Positions 51,602-61,217 of a stretch of 64,000 bases of DNA are shown one piece after another. Location of the stretch: positions 186,001 through 250,000 of the forward strand of contig NZ_QVNQ01000010.1 of NCBI RefSeq assembly GCF_003432485.1, in the 5' to 3' direction. Under the pieces are notes generated by a model that made no database searches, was not told the origin of the DNA, and saw only the letters and a list, made by a program, of their open reading frames with translations. Position numbers and translations under genes: made by a program. Each line of letters starts with the position of its first letter. Position 1 is the first letter of the stretch. Origin of the DNA: Actinomadura spongiicola (GTDB taxonomy: Bacteria > Actinomycetota > Actinomycetes > Streptosporangiales > Streptosporangiaceae).

Positions 51602-52768
51602 TCAGCGCCGGGCGGGTCGGCGGCGGCCGATGCCCAGGGCGCGGGCGATGTTGTTCTTCTGGATCTCGTTGGTACCGGAGAAGATGCGCGCCGGGAGCGC
51701 GTCCCGGAGGAGGGCGCCCACGTCGCCCTCCAGCACGCCGCCGGAGCCGCGCACCTGGACGGCGTCGAGGCCGAGCTTGACCGCTGCCTCGCTCACCGCC
51801 AGCTTCGCCAGCGCCGACGGGACGTCGCAGTCCTCACCGGCGGCGAGGCGGCGGGCCGCGTCGAGGAGCAGCAGCCGCGCCGACTCCAGGCTCAGCACCA
51901 TGTCGACTATGCGGTGGCTGACCGCCTGGAACTGTCCGATGGGGGATCCGAACTGTTCACGTTCGGCGGCGAACGCGAGGGTGTCGTTCAGGACGCGGCG
52001 CATCGCGCCCAGGTAGATGGCGAACAGGCAGGTGCGCTCCCATTTCATCGACCCGGTGAAGACCGTGGCGCCGGATCCCTCCGCGCCGAGGACGCTCTCA
52101 GCGGGGACGATGCAGTTCTCGAAGTAGACGTCTGCGGTCGGGGATCCGCGCAGGCCGGTCTTCTCGTAGGGGCGGCCCACTCTCAGGCCCGGTGTCGCCG
52201 CGTCCACGATGAAAGAAGTCAGGCCGAAGAAGCCTGCGGCGGGACGGGTGGCGGCCTGGACGATGAAGACGTCCGCGACGGGGGCGTTCGTCGTGAAGCA
52301 CTTGCTGCCGTCCAGGACGTAATGGTCGTCCTTGCGCTCCGCCCGGGTGGACAGGTTCAGGGAGTCGGACCCGGCGCCGGGTTCGGTGACGCCGTGGGCG
52401 GCGATCCGCTCGCCCGAGCACAGGCCGGGCAGCCAGCGCCGCTTCTGGTCGTCGGTGCCGAACTCCACGATCGGCATCAGGCAGGCGAACAGGTGCGCCG
52501 CGACGGAGAAGGCGAAACCGGTGTCGGTGCACCCCTCGCCGAGGGCCTCCATCAGGATCGCGGCGGACTCGGCGTCCAGGCCGCTGCCGCCGTACTCGGC
52601 CGGAACCGTGGCGCCGGTCAGGCCCTGCCTGCCGGCGAGGCGCCAGCGTGCGCGGAAGCGGTCGGCGCCGGCCGCGTCGCCGCCCTGTTCCGGCGCCAGG
52701 TCGCGGCGGGCGAAGGCGAGTACCGTCTCGCGCATCTCGGTGAGTTCGGGAGTGAGTCGAAGGTTCAT
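51602..52768 (-). CDS. redW: RedW: acyl-CoA-dehydrogenase-family pyrrolyl-PCP oxidase
   Basis: 388 residues with the acyl-CoA dehydrogenase plan: EYGGSGLDAESAAILMEALG, the flavin-contact region HGVTEPGAGSDSLNLSTRAE and YVLDGSKCFTTNAPVADVFI, and the C-terminal SGTNEIQKNNIARALGIG. In prodiginine pathways RedW oxidises L-prolyl bound to the carrier protein RedO to pyrrole-2-carboxyl, the A-ring unit. It is soluble and uses FAD. The ATG at 52768 overlaps the redX stop. RedM and RedO, its expected partners, are not in the window. Confidence 0.85.
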   Translation of the reverse strand: MNLRLTPELTEMRETVLAFARRDLAPEQGGDAAGADRFRARWRLAGRQGLTGATVPAEYGGSGLDAESAAILMEALGEGCTDTGFAFSVAAHLFACLMPIVEFGTDDQKRRWLPGLCSGERIAAHGVTEPGAGSDSLNLSTRAERKDDHYVLDGSKCFTTNAPVADVFIVQAATRPAAGFFGLTSFIVDAATPGLRVGRPYEKTGLRGSPTADVYFENCIVPAESVLGAEGSGATVFTGSMKWERTCLFAIYLGAMRRVLNDTLAFAAEREQFGSPIGQFQAVSHRIVDMVLSLESARLLLLDAARRLAAGEDCDVPSALAKLAVSEAAVKLGLDAVQVRGSGGVLEGDVGALLRDALPARIFSGTNEIQKNNIARALGIGRRRPARR

Positions 52769-55491
52769 CCGGATCCGTCCTCGTACTCCTCGACGAGCAG
52801 GTGATAGTTGATGCCGCCGGTGCCGAACGAGCTGACCCCGGCCCGGCGGGGCCGTCCCGGCACGGCGGGCCAGGGCTCGGGTGCGGTCGGCAGGCGGGCC
52901 GGGATGTCGTCCAGCGGGAGGTCGGCGGCGGGCGTGCGCAGGTTCGCGTTGGGCGGGAACGTGCGGGCGCGCATGCTCAGTAGTGCTTTGAGCAGGCCTG
53001 CGGCGCCTGCGGCTGCGAAGGTGTGGCCGAAGAACGACTTCGCCGAGCCGATCACCAGTGGTCGGGGGCGGCCCGGTTTCGCGTACACCTCGACCGTCGC
53101 GGAGATCTCCGCCCGGTCGCCGACCCGGGTGCCGGTTCCGTGCGCCTCCAGGTAGTCCACGGCGGACGGGTCGAACTCGACCTGCTCGAACGCCTGCCGC
53201 ATCGCGCGGACCTGGCCGTCGACGTCCGGCGCGATCAGCGATCTGGCGTCGTTGGAACCTCCGACGCCGCGCAGCAGGCCGAAGATCGGGTCGCCGTCCC
53301 GGACCGCGTCGGACAGGCGTTTCAGCAGGAACAGCGCGCAGCCGTCGCCGGGGCTGAACCCGTCGGCGGCGGTGTCGAACGGGGTGATCCTGGTGTGCGA
53401 CAGGAGCCCGAGAGCCGAGCACAGCACCAGGTCACGCGGGTTGCACGTGATCTCGGCGCCACCGGCGAGGGCGAAGTCGACGTCCCCGGACCGCAGCGCG
53501 CCGACCGCGACGTCGAGGGCCGCGAGCGACGACGCGCAGGCCGCCTCGACCGCGACGGGCACGGCCGACAAACGGAACTCACCGGCGATCAGCGCGGCTA
53601 CGCCGCCCGCCAGGCAGCCGTCCAGGTCCACGGGCGTCAGCGGGTCTTCGGATGTGCGGAAGCGGGCCCGGACGCGGTCGAGGAGCCGGGCGCGGGCGCG
53701 GTCGGAGAGGGGCGCCAGGGCGGGAAGGCCGGCGGCGATCGCGTCCAAGTCGGTTGCCTGGCGGTCGGCGTTGAGCCGCCGGGTTCGGGTGAGGCCGAGG
53801 TTGCTTCCGATCGCCACCATGCCGCGATGTCCGGTCAGGTCGTCGGCGCGTCCGTGGCGGGTGAGCGTCTCGGCGGCCACCGCCAGGGCCACCCGCTGGA
53901 CGGCGTCCATGGCCTTGTACCGGCGTGGGGTGATGCGCAGGCCGTCCGGGGGTTCGTCGGGCGCCGCCATGTAGGCGCCGAGGTCGGTGTAGCAGTGGGT
54001 GAGGCTGGCGTCGTTCGCGCGGTGGTACAGCTCACGGTCGAGGACGGCGTCCGGCAGGGGTTCGATGCGGTCCACGCCGGAGTGCACGACCCGCCAGAAG
54101 CCTGCGGCGTCGGGCGCGTCGGCGAAGCGTCCGCCGTAACCGATCACGGCGATCGGTTCGGGGTGGGTCGTGTCAACGGTTCCGCGTGATGGTCGTCCCG
54201 CGGTCGATGTCTTCGGTCCGCGTGAGTCGTGTTCTTCCAGGAGAAGATGGCAGAGCGCGCCCGTCAGTGAGGCTCCGCAGACGGCGGCGCGGCGCGGTTC
54301 CCCGCCGGGTTCGGCGGGCCAGGGCTCAAGCGTCCGGGCGGATCGGAAGGTCGTGCCGTGCGGCGCTTCGGCGTCCGTGGTCGGTTGATGTGGGGGGAGG
54401 CGGCGGTGGTAGAGGGCCAGGGCGGCCTTGGCGACACCGGCGAGGCCGGCGTTGGCGAAGGTGCGGCCGGGGAACGTCCCGGGCGTGCCGAGCGTCACCG
54501 AGCGGGGCGGGGCGCCCTCGAAGAGGTGGTCGAGCGCGTCCAACTCGGCCTTCGCGGCGGCGGGTGGGCCGCTCGCCGCGCGTTCCACGTAGCGGACGGA
54601 CCGCGGCTCCACCCCGGCCGCGTCATGGCAGGCGCGGGCGACACGGTGGCGGCGTTCGACGGACGTCGAGTAGCGCAGCGTCCCGGGCCGGGAGTCGTGC
54701 TCCAGGGCGCAGCCGAGGATCGAGGCGTAGACGCGGTCCCCGTCGTGGACGGCCGACGACCGCCGTTTCAGCAGCAGCGCCCCGACCCCCTCGGCGACGT
54801 CCGCGGGTAGCCCCTTGGCGGCGAGCGCGTCCGCGAACAGCGGGCTCTCCCAGCGTTGTCCGGTGAGCACGAGCGCCGCGTCGCAGCGGTCCCCGCGCAG
54901 GGCGTTGACCGCGTGGGCGAGCGCCGCGAACGACGTCGCGTCCGCCGACTCCAAGGTCACGGTCCGGCCGCGCAGGCGGAACGCCCCGGCTATGCGGGCC
55001 GGGATCGTGCTCGCCATCTCCCCGACCCGATCGTGCGGGGACGCGCCGAGCCGCTCGGGTAACAGCACCCGCAGTTCGTCCGCCGCGCGCCGCCCGGTCT
55101 CACGGGCGTGCTCGCCGAACAGCGCGGGCACCTCGTGTTCCAGGTCCCGGGCGTACCGGGAGCCTTCGACGCGCAGGGCGTTGGCGTACTGGCGGTCGAG
55201 GCCGAAGCAGATCCCGGCGATGACGTCCGTCCGGTCGGTGCCGAGCGGGCGCCCGGTGTACCCGGCGTCGGTCAGGCATTGCCGGGCCGCCTCCAGCATG
55301 AGTACCTGCATTCGGGACATCGACCGCCGCTGCACCGGTGGGATGCGGTAACGCGCCACGTCGACGCGCACATCGTCCAGCGTGGACGGGACGGACGCCG
55401 GTGGGTCCCCGCAAAGCCGCCAGTAGTCACCGGCACCGCGAGCCCCCGGGTACAGGCACGCGATGCCGATGATGGCGATGGGTTCTGGCAC
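52765..55491 (-). CDS. redX: RedX: double ketosynthase with one inactive KS domain
   Basis: 908 residues from the GTG at 55491. KS2 (about 450-890) is intact: Cys in VAVEAACASSLAALDV, His in YLEAHGTGTRVGD and His in AKSFFGHTFAAAGAAG. KS1 (about 1-430) has lost all three catalytic residues: the Cys site reads TLESADATSFAAL, the first His site ERAASGPP and the second TFPGRTFANAG. A similar two-KS plan occurs in Serratia PigJ. RedX/PigJ move the pyrrole-2-carboxyl group onto the enzyme and condense it with malonyl-ACP on the way to the bipyrrole aldehyde. The gene starts 7 bp after redG. Confidence 0.82.
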   Translation of the reverse strand: MPEPIAIIGIACLYPGARGAGDYWRLCGDPPASVPSTLDDVRVDVARYRIPPVQRRSMSRMQVLMLEAARQCLTDAGYTGRPLGTDRTDVIAGICFGLDRQYANALRVEGSRYARDLEHEVPALFGEHARETGRRAADELRVLLPERLGASPHDRVGEMASTIPARIAGAFRLRGRTVTLESADATSFAALAHAVNALRGDRCDAALVLTGQRWESPLFADALAAKGLPADVAEGVGALLLKRRSSAVHDGDRVYASILGCALEHDSRPGTLRYSTSVERRHRVARACHDAAGVEPRSVRYVERAASGPPAAAKAELDALDHLFEGAPPRSVTLGTPGTFPGRTFANAGLAGVAKAALALYHRRLPPHQPTTDAEAPHGTTFRSARTLEPWPAEPGGEPRRAAVCGASLTGALCHLLLEEHDSRGPKTSTAGRPSRGTVDTTHPEPIAVIGYGGRFADAPDAAGFWRVVHSGVDRIEPLPDAVLDRELYHRANDASLTHCYTDLGAYMAAPDEPPDGLRITPRRYKAMDAVQRVALAVAAETLTRHGRADDLTGHRGMVAIGSNLGLTRTRRLNADRQATDLDAIAAGLPALAPLSDRARARLLDRVRARFRTSEDPLTPVDLDGCLAGGVAALIAGEFRLSAVPVAVEAACASSLAALDVAVGALRSGDVDFALAGGAEITCNPRDLVLCSALGLLSHTRITPFDTAADGFSPGDGCALFLLKRLSDAVRDGDPIFGLLRGVGGSNDARSLIAPDVDGQVRAMRQAFEQVEFDPSAVDYLEAHGTGTRVGDRAEISATVEVYAKPGRPRPLVIGSAKSFFGHTFAAAGAAGLLKALLSMRARTFPPNANLRTPAADLPLDDIPARLPTAPEPWPAVPGRPRRAGVSSFGTGGINYHLLVEEYEDGSG

Positions 55492-55498
55492 GGGCCCG

Positions 55499-56623
55499 TC
55501 ACACCTTCGCCGTGTCCTCTGCGGCGGGCTCTTCGGCCGGCCGGTGAGCGCCGCCGGGGGTCGGAGCCTTTCCGTTGCCACCGGCACCGTTCTCGGAGAT
55601 GCCCGCCTCCTTGCGCAACTGGTCCCGCATGACCACGTACTTGGCGTTCAGCTCGTCGACCGCGACGAAACGGTTGACGCCCCGGCCGCTGACCCGGGGT
55701 TCGATCCGGGAGACGACGTTCATGTCCTGAACCTCCTGGACGCGCTTCTGCGCGAACAGCGCGAGCTTCGGCACGATCCGCCGCAGGGACGGGAGCCGCA
55801 GCACCGACGCCATGTGCGGGTCCTCGTACCAGCGGAACAACACCTGGGTGTTGTCGTCGTCGACGGGCGTGATCCAGACCGTGACGTCGAACGGTTCGGC
55901 GTGGATGTGCACCATCCCCGGGAAGGTGAAGGTGACCGTCATGCTCGCCTCGTTCGTCGGGTCGCCCTCGCCGACGAGCCGGAACGAGTGCCGCAGCGTC
56001 ATCCCGTCCACTTCCAGGTGGCTGTCCTCGACCTTGGTCAGCGCGAGGTAGCGGCGGCGGCCGTCCAGCCCGAGCTTCTTCGGGGTGCCGGCCCAGCCGA
56101 TGTAGTCCAGGACGTTGAACCAGTGGTCCCGGTGGACGACGGGCACGTGGTAGAAGTCCAGGAGGCTCTCGATGTAGCGGGTGTAGTGCACGGGCTGCTG
56201 CCAGGCGCCCGTGGCGTGGACGTCGGAGCGGTCGGCGACCTCGCGCGGGACCTGGATCTCGGGGAGGTCCTTCCGGTCGTCCCCCCACCACACGAAGATC
56301 AGCCCGTGGCGTTCCCGGACGGGATAGGTGTCCAGCCGCATCGACTTCGGGATCCGGCCGTTCGTGCCCAGGCACGGCGCGAGGGTGCAACTGCCGTCGG
56401 CGGCGAAACGGAAGTCGTGGTACGGGCAGCCGAGGGTGTCGCCGCGCAGCCGGCCGTCCGCCATGTTCGCGCCCTTGTGCGGGCAGCGCGCCGACTGGCA
56501 GATGAGCCGTCCGGCGGTGTCCCGCCACAGGACCAGCTCCATGCCGAGGCGCCGCGCTCCGGTGGGCCGCCTCGTGCCGACGTCCTCGGACCGGAGGATG
56601 GCGTACCACTGGTTGGGGATCAT
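55499..56623 (-). CDS. redG: RedG: Rieske oxygenase for prodiginine ring closure
   Basis: 374 residues. The Rieske [2Fe-2S] ligands are in ARCPHKGANM (C47, H49) and LGCPYHDFRF (C66, H69). The mononuclear iron site shows RYIESLLDFYHVPVVHRDH, with H159 and H164. In S. coelicolor RedG uses O2 to join the alkyl chain to a pyrrole, turning undecylprodigiosin into a cyclic form; a homologue here suggests a cyclised product. The C-terminus is a low-complexity Gly/Pro/Ala-rich tail. Its ATG overlaps the redH stop. Confidence 0.88.
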   Translation of the reverse strand: MIPNQWYAILRSEDVGTRRPTGARRLGMELVLWRDTAGRLICQSARCPHKGANMADGRLRGDTLGCPYHDFRFAADGSCTLAPCLGTNGRIPKSMRLDTYPVRERHGLIFVWWGDDRKDLPEIQVPREVADRSDVHATGAWQQPVHYTRYIESLLDFYHVPVVHRDHWFNVLDYIGWAGTPKKLGLDGRRRYLALTKVEDSHLEVDGMTLRHSFRLVGEGDPTNEASMTVTFTFPGMVHIHAEPFDVTVWITPVDDDNTQVLFRWYEDPHMASVLRLPSLRRIVPKLALFAQKRVQEVQDMNVVSRIEPRVSGRGVNRFVAVDELNAKYVVMRDQLRKEAGISENGAGGNGKAPTPGGAHRPAEEPAAEDTAKV

Positions 56624-59322
56624 CCGTTCTTCCTTTCGTCGGTCTCGACGACCTCGACCACGCCGCGGTCGCCGTCCACCATGACGAGGTCACCGGTCTT
56701 GATCATTTGGGTGGCGTGCTTGCTGTTGACCACCGAGGGGACGCGGAACTCGCGGGACACGATCGAGCTGTGCGACAGCATCGAGCCGATGTCGGTGACG
56801 ACCGCGCCGGCGATGGCGAACAGCGGTGTCCACGAGGCGTCGGTGAACCGGGTCACCAGCACCTCGCCGACCTGGAACTCGTCGGCCTGCCAGACGAGGT
56901 CCTCGATGATCCGGGCCCGGCCGACGATCCGGCCCGGACTCGCCCCGAGGCCCTCCAGCCGGACGCCGTCCGGGGCCGGGCGGACCGCGCGGGTGACGTC
57001 CCACTCGCCGACGAAGCTGAGCGGCGGTTCCGGTAGCCGGGCGTACGCGCGGAACGTGCGCCGGGCCTCCTCCAGCTTCGCGCGGGAGAACACCCGGCGG
57101 GGATCGCGGTCGCCGGACAGGTACTCCAGGACGTCCGCGAAGTCGAGGTCGGCGACCTCGTCCAGCGACCGCAGCACCCCGGCCTCGACGAGCCGGCGCC
57201 CGACCTCGTAGACGACGCGGCGCACCAGCCAGATCGAGGTGATCATCGACATGCGGGTGAGTTCCCGCAGCCGGCTGCACGTCTCGTACAGGGACATGAC
57301 CTTCTCGATCGTGCGGCGCTTCGGCGCGGGCAGGCGGCTCAGCGCCTGTGCGGCCTCGTCCTCCCGGGGGTCGTGGGCGCGGTCGAGGACCTCGTCGATG
57401 GAGAAGCCCTCTTCGGCGTACCGCCGGATCATCTGGAACACGTACGACGGGTCGTCGATCCAGCGGGGGTGGGTCAGTTCCATCTCCTGGTGGCCCCGGG
57501 TGCCGTTCTCCCGCAGGAACGGGACCATGTGGCCGTCCCAGAAGGCGCGTCCCGACTCGTCGGCGCGGAGCCGGGTGGACACGTCGTGCGCGGACCCGGC
57601 GCGGATGATCTCCATGACGCGGGGGTCGCGGCGGGCGACCTGGGCGAGGGCCCAGATCTCGCGCGCCGACTCGACCGTCCGCAGGCTGGACATGTCGGTC
57701 TTGATGCGGTTGCGGAGGCTGGCGCCCTCCTGGCCGAGCCACGCGCCGCAGAGGGCTTCGAGGACGCCGTAGAAGCCGAACGCGTTCATGTAGTACGGCA
57801 TGTAGCCGATGTGCATGTCATTGAAGTAGGCGAGGCGCCGCTTCAGCTCCGCGTTCAGTTCCGGGCGGTCGAGCCTGGTCAGGTCGATGCCCTGGGCTCG
57901 GTCGAACTCGTAGAACCGCGACCGGACCATTCGCCGGGCGCGTTTCTTCATCGTCCGTAGTTCCGTGATGGACGTCTTCAGCCAGAACGCGGCCGCCTGG
58001 GCCTCCTCGCGTGGGCCGCCCGGCCAGGTGCCGAAGGGGTTCTCGTAGGTGTCGAGATCCACCTCCTCGCTGGCGAAACGGCTGGTGAAACGGCTCTGGT
58101 CCCGGGTGGGGAGGCACTGGCCCAGCAGGTAGGACGTGTAGGAGATGTTCAGGTAGACGTGCCCTTGCAGGTAGCCCATGTGCAGCGACATGTCGCCTGG
58201 GTCGCGGACGCCGGTCGACAGGGCGCAGCCGCGGTGCACGTTGTGCTGGTAGTACTGCGCGAACGACTGGCCGAGCGGCGACATCACGCCGGTGAAGATC
58301 TCGCCGATGTCCATGCGGGACCACAGCGTTCCCGTGCGGATCGCGTCGGGCTGGGGTTCCACGTAGGGGCTCGTCCGCCGGTCGCGGACGGGTGTGGTCG
58401 TGATCGGGCGGCTCTGGAGGAGGTACGGCGTGCCGTCGCGCATGGCCCACTCGATGTCCTGCTCGGCGCCGTAATGGTCACGGACCCGGACCGCCAGCGC
58501 CGCCAGGTCGGCGAGCTGGTCGGGTGTCAGGCACGGGACGTTGCGCGCGGCGGCGTCCACCTTGACGAGCCCGACCGTCCCCGGCACGACCGGCGCGCAC
58601 TTGGTGACCTTGTACCGGATCTGCTGGTCGACGACCTGCGGGCCGTCGGGGTCGAGGAGGAAGAAGTCGGAGGTGACCTTGCCCGCCACCAGGCCCTCTC
58701 CGAGTCCCCAGCAGCCCTCCACGACGAACCGGTCGTCACGGCCGCTGACCGGGTCGCGGGTGAACAGCACCCCGCCGGTGTCGGCGTGCACCATCTGCTG
58801 GACGACCACGGCGATCGACCCGGCGTGCGCCGCGTCGCGGTAGGCGGCGGCGCGGTCGGTCCACAGCGACGCCCAGCACACCTTGACGGCGTCGAGCAGG
58901 GCGGCGTCCCCGGCGACGTCGAGCACGGTGTCGTGCTGGCCCGCGAAGGAGTGGGACTCGGAGTCCTCGGCGGTCGCCGAGGAGCGGACGGCGACGCGCG
59001 GACGGCCGAGATCCCCGTAGGCGTCCAGGACGGCGCCCGCGACGCTCGCGGGGATGTCGGTCGCCATGATCTTTTCCCGCAGTTCGGCGGGGGCGGTTCC
59101 GGTGATGCGGGCGTCCAGTCCTGTCTCTTTGAGGAACCGCTCGAACAGGTCGGTCGTCAGGCAGAACGCGGGCGGCACCGGGAGGCCGGCGCGCAGGAGC
59201 TCGTCCAGGCGGAGCGCCTTGCCGCCGAGCAGTTCGGCGGGCGGGGGTTCGCCCGCGCCGAGCACGACGAGCTCTCTGTTCGCGGTGGCGGTCGCGTGTG
59301 CGGCGGAGGTCGGGGTCGACAT
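56620..59322 (-). CDS. redH: RedH: PEP-utilising-enzyme-like prodiginine condensing enzyme
   Basis: 900 residues. The N-terminal part is a pyruvate-phosphate-dikinase-type ATP-binding domain (FCLTTDLFERFLKETGLDAR, RPRVAVRSSATAEDSESHSF). A long middle domain follows. The C-terminal swivelling domain has the phospho-histidine H851 in GSMLSHSSIVSREFRVPSVV. RedH joins 4-methoxy-2,2'-bipyrrole-5-carbaldehyde to the 2-alkylpyrrole in the final step, using ATP. Its ATG shares one base with the redI stop, and the order redI-redH-redG follows S. coelicolor. Confidence 0.88.
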   Translation of the reverse strand: MSTPTSAAHATATANRELVVLGAGEPPPAELLGGKALRLDELLRAGLPVPPAFCLTTDLFERFLKETGLDARITGTAPAELREKIMATDIPASVAGAVLDAYGDLGRPRVAVRSSATAEDSESHSFAGQHDTVLDVAGDAALLDAVKVCWASLWTDRAAAYRDAAHAGSIAVVVQQMVHADTGGVLFTRDPVSGRDDRFVVEGCWGLGEGLVAGKVTSDFFLLDPDGPQVVDQQIRYKVTKCAPVVPGTVGLVKVDAAARNVPCLTPDQLADLAALAVRVRDHYGAEQDIEWAMRDGTPYLLQSRPITTTPVRDRRTSPYVEPQPDAIRTGTLWSRMDIGEIFTGVMSPLGQSFAQYYQHNVHRGCALSTGVRDPGDMSLHMGYLQGHVYLNISYTSYLLGQCLPTRDQSRFTSRFASEEVDLDTYENPFGTWPGGPREEAQAAAFWLKTSITELRTMKKRARRMVRSRFYEFDRAQGIDLTRLDRPELNAELKRRLAYFNDMHIGYMPYYMNAFGFYGVLEALCGAWLGQEGASLRNRIKTDMSSLRTVESAREIWALAQVARRDPRVMEIIRAGSAHDVSTRLRADESGRAFWDGHMVPFLRENGTRGHQEMELTHPRWIDDPSYVFQMIRRYAEEGFSIDEVLDRAHDPREDEAAQALSRLPAPKRRTIEKVMSLYETCSRLRELTRMSMITSIWLVRRVVYEVGRRLVEAGVLRSLDEVADLDFADVLEYLSGDRDPRRVFSRAKLEEARRTFRAYARLPEPPLSFVGEWDVTRAVRPAPDGVRLEGLGASPGRIVGRARIIEDLVWQADEFQVGEVLVTRFTDASWTPLFAIAGAVVTDIGSMLSHSSIVSREFRVPSVVNSKHATQMIKTGDLVMVDGDRGVVEVVETDERKNG

Positions 59323-60374
59323 CAGATGAGCTCCTCAACGTCGGTGCCGTGTTCCGGGTCCCGGTGGGTGCCGACGAAGGCGCGGAACTCGCCGCCGGGG
59401 ATGAGGCGGCGCTCCCGCACGCCGGTGAATCCCGCGCTTCGCAACTGGTCGACGAGTTCGGCGGCGTCCGGCAGCGGGCCGCCGAAGTCGGCGCACGAGA
59501 ACCACAGGTCGAGCACCTCCATGCCGACGGGGCCGCCCCGGCACGGGGTGGTGAGCAGCAGCCTGCCGCCGGGGGCGAGCAGCGACCGGACCCGCTCCAG
59601 CACCTTCACCCGCTCGTCGGTGGGGAAGTAGTAGATGTTGTTGTGCATCGTCACGAGGTCGAAGACCGGTTCCATGTCGAGGTCGCGGACGTCCGCCCGG
59701 CGGACCTCGACGCGGTCGGCCAGGCCCCAGGCGGCCATGTTCGCGGCGGCGTCGGCGGCGACGTCGTCCTGAAGGTCGATCGCGAGCGCGGTCAGTCGCG
59801 GGTTCAGCAGGGCGGCGTGCCGGGCGTAGACGCCGCTGCCGCACCCGACCTCCAGCAGCCGTCTCGGCTCGTGCCGCTCCACGACGAGGTCGACGGCCTC
59901 CTCCACGAACGGCCGGATGACCTGGGTGGAGCGGGCGATGACCGCGCCGTCCTGGTCGCGCAGGGTCAGCCGCTTGCCGCCGCGCGCTATGGCCGGGGCC
60001 TCCAGCAGGACCGGGAGGTGGAACCGGGTGACCTCCTCCAGCGCGGCGGCGATGGCGTCGTTGCGGGGACGGCCGAGCGCCTTGGCGGCCCGGCCGCGCA
60101 GCTTGTAGCAGCCGTCGTCGAATCCGAGTTCGCCGAGCCGGACGCCGATGTCCAGCCAGGCGCGCAGGACGTCCCGGTCCTCGCGGACGTCGAGCGCGTT
60201 GGCGAGGGTGTCCAGGTCGCAGGGGCGGACGGCGAGGCGTCGCAGCACTCCGTTGCCGGAGGCCGCAGCGAGGAACGACGCCCGGTACACGGGCGTGACG
60301 AGTCCCCGGGCGAGCGACGCCAGCAACGGAACCTGCCGGCTCCGAGCCAGTTTGGCCAGGGTCGCGACATTCAT
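59322..60374 (-). CDS. redI: RedI: O-methyltransferase of the bipyrrole
   Basis: 350 residues. The SAM site is RRLLEVGCGSGVYARHAALL (GxGxG), then LTALAIDLQDD and FDLVTMHNNIYYFPT. An N-terminal dimerisation region precedes it (VLRRLAVRPCDLDTLANALD). In red clusters RedI methylates the hydroxyl of the 2,2'-bipyrrole unit to give the methoxy group. The ATG overlaps the redJ stop by ATGA. The assignment rests on family plus exact position between redJ and redH. Confidence 0.82.
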   Translation of the reverse strand: MNVATLAKLARSRQVPLLASLARGLVTPVYRASFLAAASGNGVLRRLAVRPCDLDTLANALDVREDRDVLRAWLDIGVRLGELGFDDGCYKLRGRAAKALGRPRNDAIAAALEEVTRFHLPVLLEAPAIARGGKRLTLRDQDGAVIARSTQVIRPFVEEAVDLVVERHEPRRLLEVGCGSGVYARHAALLNPRLTALAIDLQDDVAADAAANMAAWGLADRVEVRRADVRDLDMEPVFDLVTMHNNIYYFPTDERVKVLERVRSLLAPGGRLLLTTPCRGGPVGMEVLDLWFSCADFGGPLPDAAELVDQLRSAGFTGVRERRLIPGGEFRAFVGTHRDPEHGTDVEELI

Positions 60375-61216
60375 GGCAGAGTCCTCCGGGGCTTGGGGGG
60401 CGCGGCGAAGCCTGTGGCGTGCCGTTCCAGTTCACGGTGGAGTTCGCGTAGGAGGGCCGGCCGTTCGGGGCCGGTCAGGTAGAAGTGGCCGCCCGGCAGG
60501 TGCCTGCGCAGCGTCGAGCCGTAGGTGTACTCCCGCCACTCGTCGACCTGGTCGGGCGGGGCGATCGGGTCCCCCTCGGCGGAGATGGCCGTGATCGGGC
60601 AGTCGAGTGGGCGGCGCGGCGTCCATCGGTAGGTCTCGCACGCGGTGAGGTCCGCTCGGAGGACCGGCATCCGGCGGGCGAACGGCGCGCCGCCCGCCCG
60701 CGGGTCGACGCCGGCGCCGGTGAGACCGCCGAGGTCGCGGACGAGGTCGAGCAGCGACTCGTCGGTCAGCTCCGCGCCCATTCCGACGCCGTAGAAGTGG
60801 GGTGCCCGGCTGCCGGACACGAATAGGTGGACGGGCTCGTCCGCGCCACGGGCGCGCAGCTCGCAGGCGACCTCGTAGGCGAGCAGCGCGCCCATGCTGT
60901 GCCCGAACAGCGCGTAGCCGTCCGTGAGCCGCTCCGCGAGGAGGGCCGTGGCGATGTCGGCGGCCAGCGGCTCCAGTTCGTGGCGGGGCGGTTCTCCGAG
61001 CCGGAAGCTGCGGCCGGGTAGCAGCACCGGCACGATCTGCACGTGGGCGCCGAGGTGCGCGTGCCAGTCACGGTAGACCGAGGGGGTTCCGCCCGCGTGC
61101 GGGAAGCAGATCAGGCGCAGGCGGGCATTGGGGTCGGCGGTCACTCCCGGGAACCACGGCCCGCCCGGCGCGCGGACGGCGCCGGGGGGCGGCTCGGTGA
61201 TCTGCGGTGCGGGCAT
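60371..61216 (-). CDS. redJ: RedJ: type II thioesterase
   Basis: 281 residues of the alpha/beta-hydrolase thioesterase type: LRLICFPHAGGTPSVYRDW, the nucleophile YALFGHSMGALLAYEV and the final His in LRRHLPGGHFYLTGPER. Type II thioesterases clear stalled acyl groups from carrier proteins; RedJ is thought to act on the dodecanoyl or 2-alkylpyrrole branch. It starts 1 bp after the redL-redK fusion stop, so it is translated right behind it. Confidence 0.85.
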   Translation of the reverse strand: MPAPQITEPPPGAVRAPGGPWFPGVTADPNARLRLICFPHAGGTPSVYRDWHAHLGAHVQIVPVLLPGRSFRLGEPPRHELEPLAADIATALLAERLTDGYALFGHSMGALLAYEVACELRARGADEPVHLFVSGSRAPHFYGVGMGAELTDESLLDLVRDLGGLTGAGVDPRAGGAPFARRMPVLRADLTACETYRWTPRRPLDCPITAISAEGDPIAPPDQVDEWREYTYGSTLRRHLPGGHFYLTGPERPALLRELHRELERHATGFAAPPKPRRTLP

Positions 61217-61217
61217 G

